A stretch of 64,000 nt of DNA from Leptolyngbya sp. NIES-3755 (GTDB lineage: Bacteria > Cyanobacteriota > Cyanobacteriia > Leptolyngbyales > Leptolyngbyaceae), in contig AP017308.1 of NCBI GenBank assembly GCA_001548435.1, positions 2,055,030 to 2,119,029 on the forward strand, given 5' to 3'. Within the stretch, counting starts at the first letter, position 1. Every line of letters starts with the position of its first letter. Below the pieces are notes generated by a model. The model saw only the letters and a list, made by a program, of their open reading frames with translations. It was not told the DNA's origin and did no database searches. The position numbers and the translations under genes were made by a program. Below are positions 7,417 to 17,422 of the stretch, piece by piece.

Positions 7417-8244
7417 TTAATCCCAGTCATCATCGTCCCAAACATCAGCCGCAGGAGATGACGAGGTTTGGGGCGGTTTCACTTCTTGTTTCGGTTTCTT
7501 TTTCGGAGGTTCGTCTTCCCAATCGTCCCACGGTGCAGGCTCAGACACCGGAGCAACATACGGCTCAGTTTCATCAAGTGCGATGTCTTCCACGAATTCA
7601 TAAGCTTGCTCGGTAATCGATCGAGCTTTTTCTTTCAATCTCCGAGCTTTTTCTCGTGCGATTTCAGCCAGCGATCGAACTTCTTGTCTGACTTGAACAT
7701 TCTCATCGCTGAGCAAATCTTTCACTTTCGAGAATCTTTCCTGCACCCCACCGCGATACACCGCGAACGATTCCACCGATTCTTTAGGAACCATTGCCCG
7801 ACGACTTCCATATCTCAAAATATAGTTTGGTGGCAAAAGATAAACACTTCCGACAATGCCACCCCAACCATCTGAGACGTATAAATAATGCTGAATTTCG
7901 CCTGTTCGCAGATCGAATAAGTAATCAACAATTTTTCCAACTTGGTCGCCTGAATCTGTCCAAACTTCGCAACCGACCAGCGTTTCAAGCTGTTTTACTT
8001 TCTCAGCATCGGTCTCTACAGGTTCCGAATTGACTAAAACGCCATCGCTCCCGATCGCTTCAAGCTGCTCCAGATTAAACGCTGTTTTCCTCTTGCCAAG
8101 CCAGCCCGACTTACAGATAAAACCCAAAACCCGATGCACTTTTGGATACATCCACAAGACTTCCACCTGTCCCACCTCTTGCATCGAACCTTGGTCGAGG
8201 ACAGTCTGATTCAAAAGCTCACTCTGCTTAACGACTTCTGACAT
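7417..8244 (-). CDS. PRC-barrel domain protein
   Basis: This is a 275-residue protein. Two PRC-barrel-like units are visible, at about 18-85 (VEVLWMYPKVHRVLGFICKSGW) and about 88-160 (VGCEVWTDSGDQVGKIVDYLFDLRTGEI). A charged helical region follows at about 175-235 (SLAEIAREKARRLKEKARSI), then an acidic, Pro/Trp-rich tail with WDDWEDEPPKKKP. PRC barrels bind partners in the photosynthetic reaction centre H subunit and in RimM. In cyanobacteria this long form is common and of unknown function. It diverges from the rplU promoter region. Confidence 0.8.
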   Translation of the reverse strand: MSEVVKQSELLNQTVLDQGSMQEVGQVEVLWMYPKVHRVLGFICKSGWLGKRKTAFNLEQLEAIGSDGVLVNSEPVETDAEKVKQLETLVGCEVWTDSGDQVGKIVDYLFDLRTGEIQHYLYVSDGWGGIVGSVYLLPPNYILRYGSRRAMVPKESVESFAVYRGGVQERFSKVKDLLSDENVQVRQEVRSLAEIAREKARRLKEKARSITEQAYEFVEDIALDETEPYVAPVSEPAPWDDWEDEPPKKKPKQEVKPPQTSSSPAADVWDDDDWD

Positions 8245-8301
8245 GGCATCACAAACGCTTTCCTTACTTTAAGTGTATCTCGCAGCTACGAAAAATGTGA
8301 C

Positions 8302-8331
8302 TTGACAGTGTTGCGATTCATTCTGCATACT
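8302..8331 (+). promoter_or_regulatory. Sigma70-type promoter of rplU-rpmA
   Basis: TTGACA at 8302-8307 matches the -35 consensus fully. CATACT at 8326-8331 (preceded by TG) is a plausible -10 box with an 18-base spacer. It is about 80 bases upstream of the rplU ATG, leaving a leader long enough for translational control. Confidence 0.6.
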
Positions 8332-8411
8332 AGATGACTGGCTCATGCTCGGATCAGGTGTGAACTGCGATTTCGATCGCGACCTGTACGGCAACTACTC
8401 AGGAAAAACTC

Positions 8412-8765
8412 ATGGCTTACGCAATTATCGAGATCGCAGGGCAACAGATTCGGGTCGAACCGAGTCGGTTTTATGATGTCAATCGCCTTGTCGGAGAAGA
8501 AAACTCACAGCTTGAAATCGATCGCGTTTTATTCGTGAATAACGAAGGCGACATCACGATCGGTGCGCCCGTTGTCGAAGGTGCAACCGTTCAAGCGACT
8601 GTCATGCGTCATTTGCGCGGACGAAAAGTGATTGTCTACAAGATGCAACCGAAGAAGAAAACCCGCAAAAAACGCGGTCATCGTCAAGAACTCACCCGGA
8701 TTATGATCGATTCGATCAGCGTCGGTGGAAGTGCGATCGCGACGAAAGACGCAGCAAACGGTTAA
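8412..8765 (+). CDS. rplU: 50S ribosomal protein L21
   Basis: This is 117 residues and full length. It starts [20 protein letters not shown]. The C-terminal part carries the basic RNA-binding signature [16 protein letters not shown], which contacts 23S rRNA. The C-terminus is extended beyond the core by a short acidic/alanine tail. It forms the usual rplU-rpmA operon with 28 bases between the genes. Confidence 0.95.
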   Translation: MAYAIIEIAGQQIRVEPSRFYDVNRLVGEENSQLEIDRVLFVNNEGDITIGAPVVEGATVQATVMRHLRGRKVIVYKMQPKKKTRKKRGHRQELTRIMIDSISVGGSAIATKDAANG

Positions 8766-8793
8766 TCTAGAGAATACGATTTCAGAGGGAATT

Positions 8794-9063
8794 ATGGCTC
8801 ATAAGAAAGGGACAGGTAGTACCCGTAACGGACGCGATTCTAATGCTCAGCGATTGGGCGTAAAGCGTTTTGGTGGTCAAGTAGTCAAAGCGGGTAACAT
8901 CTTGGTGCGTCAACGCGGCACGAAGTTCCATCCTGGAAACAATGTCGGACGTGGCAGTGATGATACGCTGTTTGCTTTGATTACTGGCGAAGTGAAATTC
9001 GAGCGGGTTGGCAAAGACCGTCAAAAGGTCAGCGTTTATGCGACCGAAGGTTGTTCCGCTTAG
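8794..9063 (+). CDS. rpmA: 50S ribosomal protein L27
   Basis: This is 89 residues, starting [17 protein letters not shown], the conserved flexible N-terminus that reaches the peptidyl-transferase centre. The core KRFGGQ and [20 protein letters not shown] elements are intact. The ATG at 8794 is fixed by the Shine-Dalgarno AGAGGGA eight bases before it. In-frame sequence upstream of it belongs to the leader and is not part of L27. No cleavable Firmicutes-type N-extension is present. Confidence 0.95.
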   Translation: MAHKKGTGSTRNGRDSNAQRLGVKRFGGQVVKAGNILVRQRGTKFHPGNNVGRGSDDTLFALITGEVKFERVGKDRQKVSVYATEGCSA

Positions 9064-9084
9064 ATTGAATTTGAATCGATCGAG

Positions 9085-9110
9085 AACCGTCCAGAGATGG
9101 GCGGTTTTTT
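9085..9110 (+). terminator. Rho-independent terminator after rpmA
   Basis: The stem AACCGTCC / GGGCGGTT (one G-U pair) has a six-base loop and is followed by six T residues. It starts 22 bases behind the rpmA stop. Confidence 0.85.
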
Positions 9111-9180
9111 AGTGGCAAAAGCGAGATGAACCGAAATGCAGGTTAAACTACAATCTAAAACAGCTTTGACTTGGATTGTT

Positions 9181-9942
9181 ATGAAAAACTCGATCGCGCT
9201 TGCAACAATTACTGGAATTTTGCTCTCTGCTCTTTCAGCCTACGCTCAAACTGATCCGGTTCAACAAGTCCGATCGACAAAAGAATGTCGAGGCTGTAGT
9301 TTGATCAATGTTAATTTGGCAAATTCTGACCTAAGTACTGCAAGACTGATCAATGCTTCGCTCTTTGGCAGTGATTTTAGTAATGCGAATTTGACGGGAG
9401 CCAACCTGAGTGGCGCTCAGGCGGGTGAAGTGGTCTTGGATGCCCGATCGAGCGATCGACGAACCAGCAACTTTACCGCAGCAAACTTTACCAATGCGGA
9501 TATTAGTCGGGCTTCACTCAGTCGAGCGATTCTCGATCGAGCAAACTTTACCAATGCTTACTTGTTAAGTACTGATTTTGGATCGTCTCGACTCGCAGGT
9601 GCCAATTTCCAAGGTGCAGCCCTCAGCACTGCTTTCTTTGGTGGAGCCGATTTAACAGGTGCAAATATGGCAAACCAACGATTAGTCAGCGTGTATCTGA
9701 GAAATACGAGACTCGATCGAGCGCAGCTAACAGGAACACAATTTGATACGTCTGATTTGACGAATGCAGTACTAAACGGGGCGAATCTACGAGGCGCAAC
9801 TTTTGCTCGAACGACAATTACCAATGCCGATTTTACAGGTGCACAAATTGATCCTGCGATCGTTCCTCAACTTTGCCAAATTGCAAATGGTACAAACACG
9901 ATCACGAATGTGCAAACTCGTCAAAGTTTAGGCTGTCGCTGA
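9181..9942 (+). CDS. Secreted pentapeptide-repeat protein
   Basis: This is a 253-residue protein. Residues 1-20 are a signal peptide (ending SAYAQ). From about residue 38 to 220 it consists almost entirely of A(D/N)Lxx pentapeptides (NSDLSTARLINASLFGSDFS and onward). Such repeats fold into a right-handed square beta helix. The ends carry two Cys pairs (ECRGC near 37-40 and a C-terminal CQ/GCR), possibly disulphides in the periplasm. Cyanobacteria encode many such proteins, mostly of unknown role. The start at 9181 gives a clean signal peptide; an upstream in-frame ATG at 9136 would not. Confidence 0.8.
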   Translation: MKNSIALATITGILLSALSAYAQTDPVQQVRSTKECRGCSLINVNLANSDLSTARLINASLFGSDFSNANLTGANLSGAQAGEVVLDARSSDRRTSNFTAANFTNADISRASLSRAILDRANFTNAYLLSTDFGSSRLAGANFQGAALSTAFFGGADLTGANMANQRLVSVYLRNTRLDRAQLTGTQFDTSDLTNAVLNGANLRGATFARTTITNADFTGAQIDPAIVPQLCQIANGTNTITNVQTRQSLGCR

Positions 9943-9977
9943 TACACTTTAAACCCGAAGGGTTGTTGAGATAGCTT

Positions 9978-10661
9978 GTGTATTTACTGATTCCTGCGGC
10001 GGGTTCTGGACGACGAATGGGTAGCGAGAGAAATAAATTGCTGCTTGATTTATTCGGAAAGCCGATATTGGCTTGGACTCTTCTTGCCGCAGAAGCTTCA
10101 AAAACAATCGAATGGATTGGCATTATCGGACAATCGATCGATTGGGAAGACTTCAAATCGATTGTTCATGCGCTCAATCTGACGAAGCCTGTTCACTTCA
10201 TTCAAGGCGGCGCAACTCGTCAAGAATCGGTCTACAACGGACTTCAAGCTCTACCATCGGACGCTGAGAATGTTCTGATTCATGATGGAGCGCGATGTTT
10301 AGCGACTTCAGAATTGTTCGATCGATGTTCTCAAGCCTTGGATACTTGCAATGGATTCATTGCTGCAATTCCGGTGAAAGATACGATCAAAGTAGTGGAT
10401 GCGTCTGGTATGATTGAAAGGACTCCAGATCGATCGCAACTCTGGGCAGCCCAAACGCCTCAAGGTTTCTCAGTTCCATTGCTGAAAAAATGTCATGCTG
10501 AGGGACGGCAGAACGGTTGGGAAGTGACCGACGACGCCGCCTTGTTTGAACAATGTGGATTAGAAGTACGGATTGTGGAAGGGGAAGAAACGAACTTGAA
10601 AGTTACGACCCCGGTGGATTTAGCGATCGCGGAATTCATCCTCAGACAGCGTTCTCGATAA
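9978..10661 (+). CDS. ispD: 2-C-methyl-D-erythritol 4-phosphate cytidylyltransferase
   Basis: This is 227 residues and full length. It starts with GTG and has the nucleotide-binding loop PAAGSGRRMGS at residues 6-16, then NKLLLDLFGKPILAWTL. HDGARCL at about 101-107 and TPQGF at about 160 are the other family signatures. IspD couples MEP to CTP, the third step of the plastid-type MEP isoprenoid route that makes carotenoids, phytol and quinone tails. It follows the pentapeptide gene by 35 bases, with a small AACCC-GGGTT hairpin in the gap. Confidence 0.95.
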   Translation: MYLLIPAAGSGRRMGSERNKLLLDLFGKPILAWTLLAAEASKTIEWIGIIGQSIDWEDFKSIVHALNLTKPVHFIQGGATRQESVYNGLQALPSDAENVLIHDGARCLATSELFDRCSQALDTCNGFIAAIPVKDTIKVVDASGMIERTPDRSQLWAAQTPQGFSVPLLKKCHAEGRQNGWEVTDDAALFEQCGLEVRIVEGEETNLKVTTPVDLAIAEFILRQRSR

Positions 10662-10742
10662 ATAATAATTGCTAACTGGGAACCTCACCACTAACTTGCT
10701 CTAAACTGTAAAGCTAAGTGTGCTGGAGTATGAGTAAATACG

Positions 10743-12524
10743 ATGAAACGCCAATTTGCTGTGGCTCTATTCTCGATCGCGGTTTGTTCACTGCCAATCC
10801 GCGTCTCGGCTCAATCGATCGAAGGGTTTACGGTTTTCGGAGATAGTCTTTCAGATAATGGCAATGCGTTTAGAACAACAGGCGGTTTAATTCCACCCAG
10901 TCCCCCGTATGTGAATGGTCGCTTCACGAATGGACCCGTTTGGATTGAAGACCTTGCAGCCCGTCTCAACCTAACGCCAACTACAGTTAATTTTGCGTTT
11001 GGTGGAGCAACGAGCGGCACGGCGAATACTTTACCGATTCCTTCGCCATTGTTTCCAGGAACGACCACTCAGGTGAATCTGTTTTTGCAAAATTCGCCAC
11101 GTTTGAGTAGCGATCGAGCTTTCGTCGTTTGGACAGGTGCAAATGACTATCTTGGCGGAGGAGTTACCAATCCAGCCATTCCAGTCGGCAACATTTCCAG
11201 TATTTTGCAACGGTTAACCGCCGCAGGTGCAGAAAAGCTGATCGTTGTGAACTTACCAGATTTAGGAAAAGTTCCAGGAACGATCACGAATCCCGCTCAA
11301 AGTGCAGGACTCACACAACTGTCAGCCGCACACAATCAAGGCTTGAGAACCTCACTCCAAGCATTGGCGCAAAGTCAGCCGAATGTGACGATTATCCCGA
11401 TCGACATTGCTGCACTGGTCAATGAAGTCACGACTGATCCCGCCCGATTTGGCTTTACGAATGTAACTACGCCCTGTATCGGAACAGGTGCAAACTGTGA
11501 TCAATTCTTGTATTGGGACGCGCTTCATCCAACTGCAAGAGCGCATCGAATCATTTCAGAGTATGCGTTTGACATCTTGACGGCTCCCCAAACGATCGTG
11601 CCTCAAGCCGAAATTGCGCTCGGTGTCGCTCGTCGTCCAACAACAGATTTGAATGGTCGATTAGTCACATTGCGAAACCCAAATCCGAGTCAGAGATTGG
11701 GTGTGTTTGTGAATGGAGACTTTAACTTTGGAAATCGAGATAGTAGCGATCGTACTTCTGGTTTCGATTTTGATACGAAGGGCGTAACAGTTGGAGCAGA
11801 CTATCGCGTCACTGATGATCTAGCTCTGGGGTTGGCGTTCAACTATTTCAACAGTGACAGTAATTTGAATAGCAATCGAGGAAATGTCTCAATTGATAGC
11901 TATTCACTCTCTGCGTATGGAAGCTACAACCGCGATCGACTGTATGCAGATGCCGTCGTTAACTACGGTTGGAATAACTTCGATATCGAAAGAAACATTC
12001 AAGTGACTGGATTTCGACGGGCTAATGCTAGTACGAATGGCAACCAGTTCTCAGTTCGATTAAACACCGGATACAACTTGGGAGAAAATCAACTCGCTTT
12101 TGGTCCAATGGTTGGGGTTCGTTATACCAGAGTTAACATTGATGGTTACACAGAGCGTGATGGTAGCATTCTCAACTTGAATGTTGCTGACCAAAAAGCA
12201 GATTCCGTCATTTTGAATGTTGGAGCACAGGTCTCTTATGATTTCCGTTCTCCTTCTGCCACAATTACGCCTTATCTTGCTGCGAACTATGAGCATGAAT
12301 TTGCAAATGGTAGTCGTGAGATTGTTACAGAGCTAGTGAGTCAACCTGGAATTCCGAATCGAACTCAAACCGATTCACCCGATCGAGATTTTGTCCGATT
12401 GAGTGCGGGTGTTCAAACTCAATTTGCCAATAATTTGTCGATCGGCGTTGGCTACGAGACAATTCTCGGTAAACGGGATGTTAGCGATCACGCAGTTCAG
12501 GCACGGCTTCGCTATCAGTTCTAG
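10743..12524 (+). CDS. GDSL/SGNH lipase-esterase with C-terminal autotransporter beta-barrel
   Basis: This is a 593-residue protein. Residues 1-24 are a signal peptide (ending VSAQS). Residues 27-280 form an SGNH hydrolase: block I FGDSLSDNGNAF with the catalytic Ser, FAFGGATSG, WTGANDY (block III) and DALHPTARAH with the catalytic Asp/His. From about 320 to 593 it is a Gly/Asn-rich autotransporter-type beta-barrel ending in the aromatic residues RYQF, which is the outer-membrane insertion signal. The layout is that of type V (AT-1) autotransporter esterases such as EstA. The enzyme is therefore probably displayed on the outer membrane surface. It is monocistronic. Confidence 0.9.
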   Translation: MKRQFAVALFSIAVCSLPIRVSAQSIEGFTVFGDSLSDNGNAFRTTGGLIPPSPPYVNGRFTNGPVWIEDLAARLNLTPTTVNFAFGGATSGTANTLPIPSPLFPGTTTQVNLFLQNSPRLSSDRAFVVWTGANDYLGGGVTNPAIPVGNISSILQRLTAAGAEKLIVVNLPDLGKVPGTITNPAQSAGLTQLSAAHNQGLRTSLQALAQSQPNVTIIPIDIAALVNEVTTDPARFGFTNVTTPCIGTGANCDQFLYWDALHPTARAHRIISEYAFDILTAPQTIVPQAEIALGVARRPTTDLNGRLVTLRNPNPSQRLGVFVNGDFNFGNRDSSDRTSGFDFDTKGVTVGADYRVTDDLALGLAFNYFNSDSNLNSNRGNVSIDSYSLSAYGSYNRDRLYADAVVNYGWNNFDIERNIQVTGFRRANASTNGNQFSVRLNTGYNLGENQLAFGPMVGVRYTRVNIDGYTERDGSILNLNVADQKADSVILNVGAQVSYDFRSPSATITPYLAANYEHEFANGSREIVTELVSQPGIPNRTQTDSPDRDFVRLSAGVQTQFANNLSIGVGYETILGKRDVSDHAVQARLRYQF

Positions 12525-12562
12525 TTGATCTATGATTCTGAGGGCAGAGTTGGAAGATTGAT

Positions 12563-13489
12563 ATGAAAGCAGTTGTCGTTGATCCATCCGTTTCAGGGCG
12601 ATTAGTTCTTCAAGAAGTCGATCGACCTTCACTGTTACCCTCAGAAGCCTTAATCAAAGTGGCTGCCATTTCTCTGAATCGCGGTGAAGTCAGACGCGCT
12701 CAAACGGCTGCGGCTGGATGGCGACCGGGTTGGGATTTGGCAGGCACGATCGACCTGCCTGCCTCTGATGGCTCAGGCTTTCCTGCTGGAACAAGAGTTG
12801 TCGGATTCGTCCCATCAGGAGCTTGGGCAGAATATGTTGCCGTTCCCACAGATGCGATCGCACAACTCCCCAATTCAGTTTCCTTTGCCGATGCGTCTAC
12901 GCTTCCCGTTGCTGGACTCACTGCACTATACGGACTTTCAAAAGGTGGATTGCTACTTGGAAAGTCCGTATTAATCACTGGAGCATCCGGAGGCGTTGGC
13001 TATTTCGCAGTTCAACTTGCTCGACAAGCAGGCGCGATCGTTACTGCACAACTAAGACGAGCCGACTGGATTAATTTCATCAAAGAAGCAGGCGCACATC
13101 GAACGATCGTGGGTGAATCGCTCAAAGAATTTAGTCCGTATGATGTGATTCTTGATTCGACAGGCGGAACATTATTATCGAATGCAATTAGCGCAATCGC
13201 GAAAGATGGAATTTGCGTCACTTACGGAACCACCGCAGAGGGAACCGTTACCTTTGATGCAAAAACCTTTTACGGTGCAGGTGGCGCAAGTTTGTACGGG
13301 TTTATTTTGTTCCACGAACTGAAGCGCGAACCTGCTGCAATTGGATTAGCAAAACTTGTTCAATTACTGGCAGATCAACGCTTGAAACCGCATATCGATC
13401 GAACTGCATCTTGGACAGAAATTGCCGCGATCGCACAACAATTAACCGATCGACAATTTATTGGTAAAGCAGTCTTACATCTGAATTAG
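12563..13489 (+). CDS. Quinone oxidoreductase-like MDR family dehydrogenase
   Basis: This is a 308-residue medium-chain dehydrogenase/reductase. The N-terminal GroES-like domain carries ISLNRGEV and GWDLAGTI. The Rossmann domain has ITGASGGVGYFAVQLARQAGA at about 139-158. Zinc-ligand cysteines of alcohol dehydrogenases are absent, so it belongs to the zinc-free quinone oxidoreductase/enoyl reductase side of the family and is expected to use NADPH. The substrate is unknown. A probable start at the ATG at 12563 follows a GGAAG-like leader. Confidence 0.85.
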   Translation: MKAVVVDPSVSGRLVLQEVDRPSLLPSEALIKVAAISLNRGEVRRAQTAAAGWRPGWDLAGTIDLPASDGSGFPAGTRVVGFVPSGAWAEYVAVPTDAIAQLPNSVSFADASTLPVAGLTALYGLSKGGLLLGKSVLITGASGGVGYFAVQLARQAGAIVTAQLRRADWINFIKEAGAHRTIVGESLKEFSPYDVILDSTGGTLLSNAISAIAKDGICVTYGTTAEGTVTFDAKTFYGAGGASLYGFILFHELKREPAAIGLAKLVQLLADQRLKPHIDRTASWTEIAAIAQQLTDRQFIGKAVLHLN

Positions 13490-13505
13490 ATTGAGTGAAA
13501 TCAGA

Positions 13506-13688
13506 TTATCTAGAGCGGTTTTCCCATAGCGACAGCAAAATCCCCAATAACAGCAAATTCGTTGTGACCGTCGAGTTCATGACATCGAAATAGAGTGTGG
13601 CAAACCATCCAAACCAACCTGTCGTCAACAACGCTGCCAGACAAACCAAAACTCCTATCCAAAATACTGAAGCGCGGAACAATCTCAT
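13506..13688 (-). CDS. Small two-span membrane protein, function unknown
   Basis: This 60-residue protein starts MRLFRASVFW and has two hydrophobic segments, about residues 8-28 and 37-54. A charged WENRSR tail follows. AGGA lies eight bases upstream of the ATG, which places the start inside the gap after the antiporter gene and not within it. It sits 31 bases behind the antiporter stop on the same strand, so the two may be cotranscribed. No family is recognised. Confidence 0.55.
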   Translation of the reverse strand: MRLFRASVFWIGVLVCLAALLTTGWFGWFATLYFDVMNSTVTTNLLLLGILLSLWENRSR

Positions 13689-13719
13689 ATTTGAATATCC
13701 TAGAGAGAGACTATTCTCA

Positions 13720-16017
13720 TCATCCCATTTCCGAATCCGATACTGATCCACTGATGCTGATTAAAGCTTCAGAAGGCATGATCGAAGCTTGAGCCAAAAT
13801 CAGCGCATGGAATCCACCGCATAGCAGTAATCGATCGCCCGCCTGAATCTCTAAATCGTCTTCTGGGAATCGAATCAGCTTACTATCCCGCCGAATCGTT
13901 TGGATTGAAATCTTGTACCGCTGTTGTAAATCTAACTCTGATAAGGTCTTACCCACTAACGAACTGGCTGACGGAACTTGCAGCCACTGACAACAAGATT
14001 TTGTAGATGGAACCGCAGCCTCTCCTTTTGCCAATTGATTAAACGCAGCAACTTCATCTGTTTCACCGACAATCAGTAAGCGATCGCCCTGTTCTAAAGT
14101 GGTCTGCATATCGGGATAATCAATCTCAGTTCCGCCTGCTCGTCGAATCGCCATCACTGTGACACCTGTTAAGCGGCGAATATCCGTTTCTTCGATCGAC
14201 ATTCCCAACAGCGGTGATTCTTCAGGCAGGGCATACCAGCGACTATTCATCTCATTTGCTGCTGCTTTCAAATCTCGCGAAATCTGCTCAGAAGGTTGAT
14301 CCGGTCGCATTTCCAAATAGTGCGAATTGCGAATTAACTGCACTTCTCGCTGAACGGCTGGAGTTGGTAAACCCATGCCTGCCATCAAATGTGCAGAGAG
14401 TTCTAAGCTCGTCTCGAATTCGGGTTGTACAACTTCACGCGCACCCAATTGATACAGCACTTCGATGTCTTTATCTTTGTTCGCTCTCACAACTAGATCC
14501 AAATCTGGAGCAATTTCGAGCGATCGCTTTACACAGAGCCTTGTACTCATTGCATCTGGGAGCGCGATCGCCATTCCTTGCGCCTGTGCGACTCCCGCTT
14601 TTTCCAGCACATACGAACTCGCTGCATTGCCGTAGATATAAGGAATTCCGGCTTCTCGAACTTTTTGAATCTGCGTTTCAGATTGGTCAATCACAAGAAC
14701 GGGATAATTGCGATCGCGCAAAAGTTTCACGATGTTCCGCCCAATTCGTCCATATCCACAAACAATCACATGATCCTGAATTGGCAAATCTTCTGAAACT
14801 GCCAACGGTTCATCCGATTGCTCTAAATACTTCGCCAACCACGGAATCGATTCGCCCCAAGCAAACAGTTTTGGAACCAATCGCAGCACAAACGGAGTAA
14901 GTACCAAAGTGACAGCCGTTGTTCCCAAGATTAGGAGATAAACTCGACGAGAAACAAGTCCTAAAGACTGTCCTTCACTTGCTAGTACAAACGAAAATTC
15001 TCCGATTTGAGCCAGTCCTAAACCTGCAATAAGCGCTGTTTTCAAGGGATATCGAAAGATCCGAACGAGCGGCGTAATAATTAAGAACTTACCAATAAAT
15101 ACTAGAGTGACTAAACCTAGAATCAGTTCGAGATTGTTCCAGAGAAACAGGGGATCGATCAACATTCCGATCGATGCAAAGAACAACGAGGCGAAAATAT
15201 CTCGCAGCGGTTCTACATAAGTCAAGGTCTGATCCGCATATTCAGCTTCAGAGATCATCAGACCTGCCACGAACGCGCCCATCTCGATCGACAATCCTAA
15301 ATGCTCAGTCAGTAGCGCAATCCCCAAACACAACGCCACGACACCGAGCAAAAACAATTCACGACTCTCCGTTTTTGCCAACAATCTCAAAAGCCTTGGG
15401 ATCACCCAAATTCCAGCAGCTACGGCTCCCAGTGCGAACAATCCGGTTTGAATCAACGCCCACCCGATCGCCAATCCCACTTCTTCGATCGGCTTATCCA
15501 ACGCAGGCAACACCGCCAACATCAAACCCAAAGCCAAATCCTGAACCACCAGAATTCCTAACATCACCTGCCCGTGGGGAGTTCCAGTTTCGTTGCGCTC
15601 CATCAGGCACTTCAGCACCACGGCAGTCGAAGACAGCGACAAAATCGCCCCCAAGAACACGCCTTGAGTCGGAGAATCCACCCAACCCATTCCGATCGCC
15701 ACTAAAGTCGTTACCAGAATCGTCAGGGCAATCTGCAAACCACCGCCACCGAGACTAATCGCCTTGACCTTCTTTAGTTCCGAAAATGAGAATTCCACCC
15801 CAAGGGCAAACAGCAGAAACGCCACCCCAAACTGCGCCAGCGTTTCGACTTGAACTAACTCCTTAATTAACCCCAATCCTGTCGGACCGACGATCACGCC
15901 TGCCGCCAGATAGCCCAACAACACAGGCTGCTTCAACAGGGCTGCCAGCAATCCACCCGCCGCCGCCGCCGCCAACACTGAAACCAGATCAACAATTAAT
16001 CTAAAGTCTTCTTGCAC
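13720..16017 (-). CDS. CPA2-type cation:proton antiporter with TrkA-N and TrkA-C domains
   Basis: This is a 765-residue protein. About residues 1-385 form a 12-13-span Na+/H+ exchanger domain, with GYLAAGVIVGPTGLG in the first helices and LALGVEFSFSELKK typical of the KefB/RosB group. A RCK/TrkA-N domain follows from about 415 (VIVCGYGRIGRNIVKLL, a GxGxxG nucleotide site). Two TrkA-C (RCK-C) units follow at about 570-655 and 675-745 (each ending GDRLLIVG/GDRLLLCG). Such proteins exchange K+ or Na+ for protons and are gated by nucleotide binding. The double RCK-C makes it longer than KefC. It diverges from sasA across a 247-base gap. Confidence 0.9.
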   Translation of the reverse strand: MQEDFRLIVDLVSVLAAAAAGGLLAALLKQPVLLGYLAAGVIVGPTGLGLIKELVQVETLAQFGVAFLLFALGVEFSFSELKKVKAISLGGGGLQIALTILVTTLVAIGMGWVDSPTQGVFLGAILSLSSTAVVLKCLMERNETGTPHGQVMLGILVVQDLALGLMLAVLPALDKPIEEVGLAIGWALIQTGLFALGAVAAGIWVIPRLLRLLAKTESRELFLLGVVALCLGIALLTEHLGLSIEMGAFVAGLMISEAEYADQTLTYVEPLRDIFASLFFASIGMLIDPLFLWNNLELILGLVTLVFIGKFLIITPLVRIFRYPLKTALIAGLGLAQIGEFSFVLASEGQSLGLVSRRVYLLILGTTAVTLVLTPFVLRLVPKLFAWGESIPWLAKYLEQSDEPLAVSEDLPIQDHVIVCGYGRIGRNIVKLLRDRNYPVLVIDQSETQIQKVREAGIPYIYGNAASSYVLEKAGVAQAQGMAIALPDAMSTRLCVKRSLEIAPDLDLVVRANKDKDIEVLYQLGAREVVQPEFETSLELSAHLMAGMGLPTPAVQREVQLIRNSHYLEMRPDQPSEQISRDLKAAANEMNSRWYALPEESPLLGMSIEETDIRRLTGVTVMAIRRAGGTEIDYPDMQTTLEQGDRLLIVGETDEVAAFNQLAKGEAAVPSTKSCCQWLQVPSASSLVGKTLSELDLQQRYKISIQTIRRDSKLIRFPEDDLEIQAGDRLLLCGGFHALILAQASIMPSEALISISGSVSDSEMG

Positions 16018-16264
16018 GGGTTCTTATGAATTATTAGAAAAGGGTCATACTCTATTAACATCACTTTACAAGGAATCGGGAACTTCGGGGAGAAACCGCC
16101 GTGCAAATCCAATCGATCGCATTTCACAACGCAGCGGATACGATAATCTATATAAGAAGCGACTTGCATTTTTATCGATCATTTGCATCTGACTTGTGCA
16201 GCGCGGTGTTTCGCCGAACTCTGCGATCGCTCTTATTTCGCGCCAGTTCTGAGAGTGCTAATTC

Positions 16265-17422
16265 ATGACGATGCAAGCACATCCCAATCCCACCCCCGAA
16301 ACCCAAGTGCCACTTCAGATTTTGCTGTTCGTTGACCAGCGCCCTGCGTCGCGAGAGCAAATTCGTCAGATCCGCGACTTCCTGAAAGATCGAAGCGCCG
16401 AATGCCCCTTTGAACTCGAAGTGATCGACGTGGGCGAACAGCCCTATCTCGCTGAACACTACCGTCTGGTTGCCACTCCCACACTGATCAAACTTCGCCC
16501 CGATCCGCGTCAAGTTCTGACGGGAAGCGATCTGATTGTTCAACTGAAAAATTGGTGGTCTCGCTGGCAGCGATCGGTCGAAGATCTGATTACTGATGCG
16601 CCAGCACCAATCGAAACGAATATCGCCTCGGTTGGACACTCCACTGAATTAATCAAACTCAGCGACGAAGTTTTCCGACTCAATCGCGAAAACGAAGACC
16701 TCAAAGCGCAACTGCACTTTAAAGATCAGATTATTTCGATGCTGGCTCACGATTTGCGGAATCCTCTCACTGCTGCCTCGATCGCGATCGAAACTCTAGA
16801 AATTGCTCACAAACAGTCCGATGGTCAGCCGTCTCGCCTCACTCCGGAAATGACCGCGAACTTACTCAAACACGGTCGAACTCAGATTCGGACTATCGAT
16901 CGCATGATTACGGATATTCTTCAAGCGGCGCGTGGAACCAGTGCTGAACTTCATATCCATCCCGAAAAATTAGATTTGGGTGCGCTGTGTCAAGACGTGA
17001 TTCTAACTTTGGGCGATCGTATTCAGACGAAACAGCAGCGACTTGAGACGGACATTCCTTCAGATTTACCGATCGTCTACGCAGATTCAGAACGAGTCCG
17101 GCAAGTCATTGTCAATATTCTCGACAACGCAATCAAGTACACGCCAAATGGTGGAACGATTCAAGTCTCGATTCTGCATCGCACCACTCAGAAAGTTCAA
17201 GTGAGCGTTCACGATAATGGTCCGGGCGTTCCAATCGAGAACCGCGATCGTATTTTTGAGGATCATTACCGGTTGCAGCGCGATGTCGCTCAGGAAGGCT
17301 ACGGAATCGGACTATCACTCTGTCAACGGATTGTAAGAGCGCATTACGGGCAAATTTGGGTCGATTCGGCTGCAAATCAGGGCAGTTCTTTTCATTTCAC
17401 ACTTCCAGTTTTTCGCTCTTAG
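16265..17422 (+). CDS. sasA: Adaptive-response sensory histidine kinase SasA
   Basis: This is a 385-residue protein. Residues about 17-105 form a KaiB-like thioredoxin-fold sensory domain ([16 protein letters not shown]). A linker follows. The HisKA domain has the phospho-acceptor His162 in [15 protein letters not shown] HATPase domain follows with N-box [18 protein letters not shown] (G1) and [13 protein letters not shown] (G2). SasA binds KaiC and passes the clock phase to the response regulator RpaA. No kai genes or rpaA are in the window, which is normal since sasA is usually unlinked. The N-terminal KaiB-like domain distinguishes it from generic kinases. Confidence 0.93.
   Translation: MTMQAHPNPTPETQVPLQILLFVDQRPASREQIRQIRDFLKDRSAECPFELEVIDVGEQPYLAEHYRLVATPTLIKLRPDPRQVLTGSDLIVQLKNWWSRWQRSVEDLITDAPAPIETNIASVGHSTELIKLSDEVFRLNRENEDLKAQLHFKDQIISMLAHDLRNPLTAASIAIETLEIAHKQSDGQPSRLTPEMTANLLKHGRTQIRTIDRMITDILQAARGTSAELHIHPEKLDLGALCQDVILTLGDRIQTKQQRLETDIPSDLPIVYADSERVRQVIVNILDNAIKYTPNGGTIQVSILHRTTQKVQVSVHDNGPGVPIENRDRIFEDHYRLQRDVAQEGYGIGLSLCQRIVRAHYGQIWVDSAANQGSSFHFTLPVFRS

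Noticed and set aside
15174-15758. Long plus-strand frame opposite the CPA2 antiporter
   Set aside because: Antisense to a certain coding sequence; composition is that of a shadow frame (Pro/Ser/Arg-rich).
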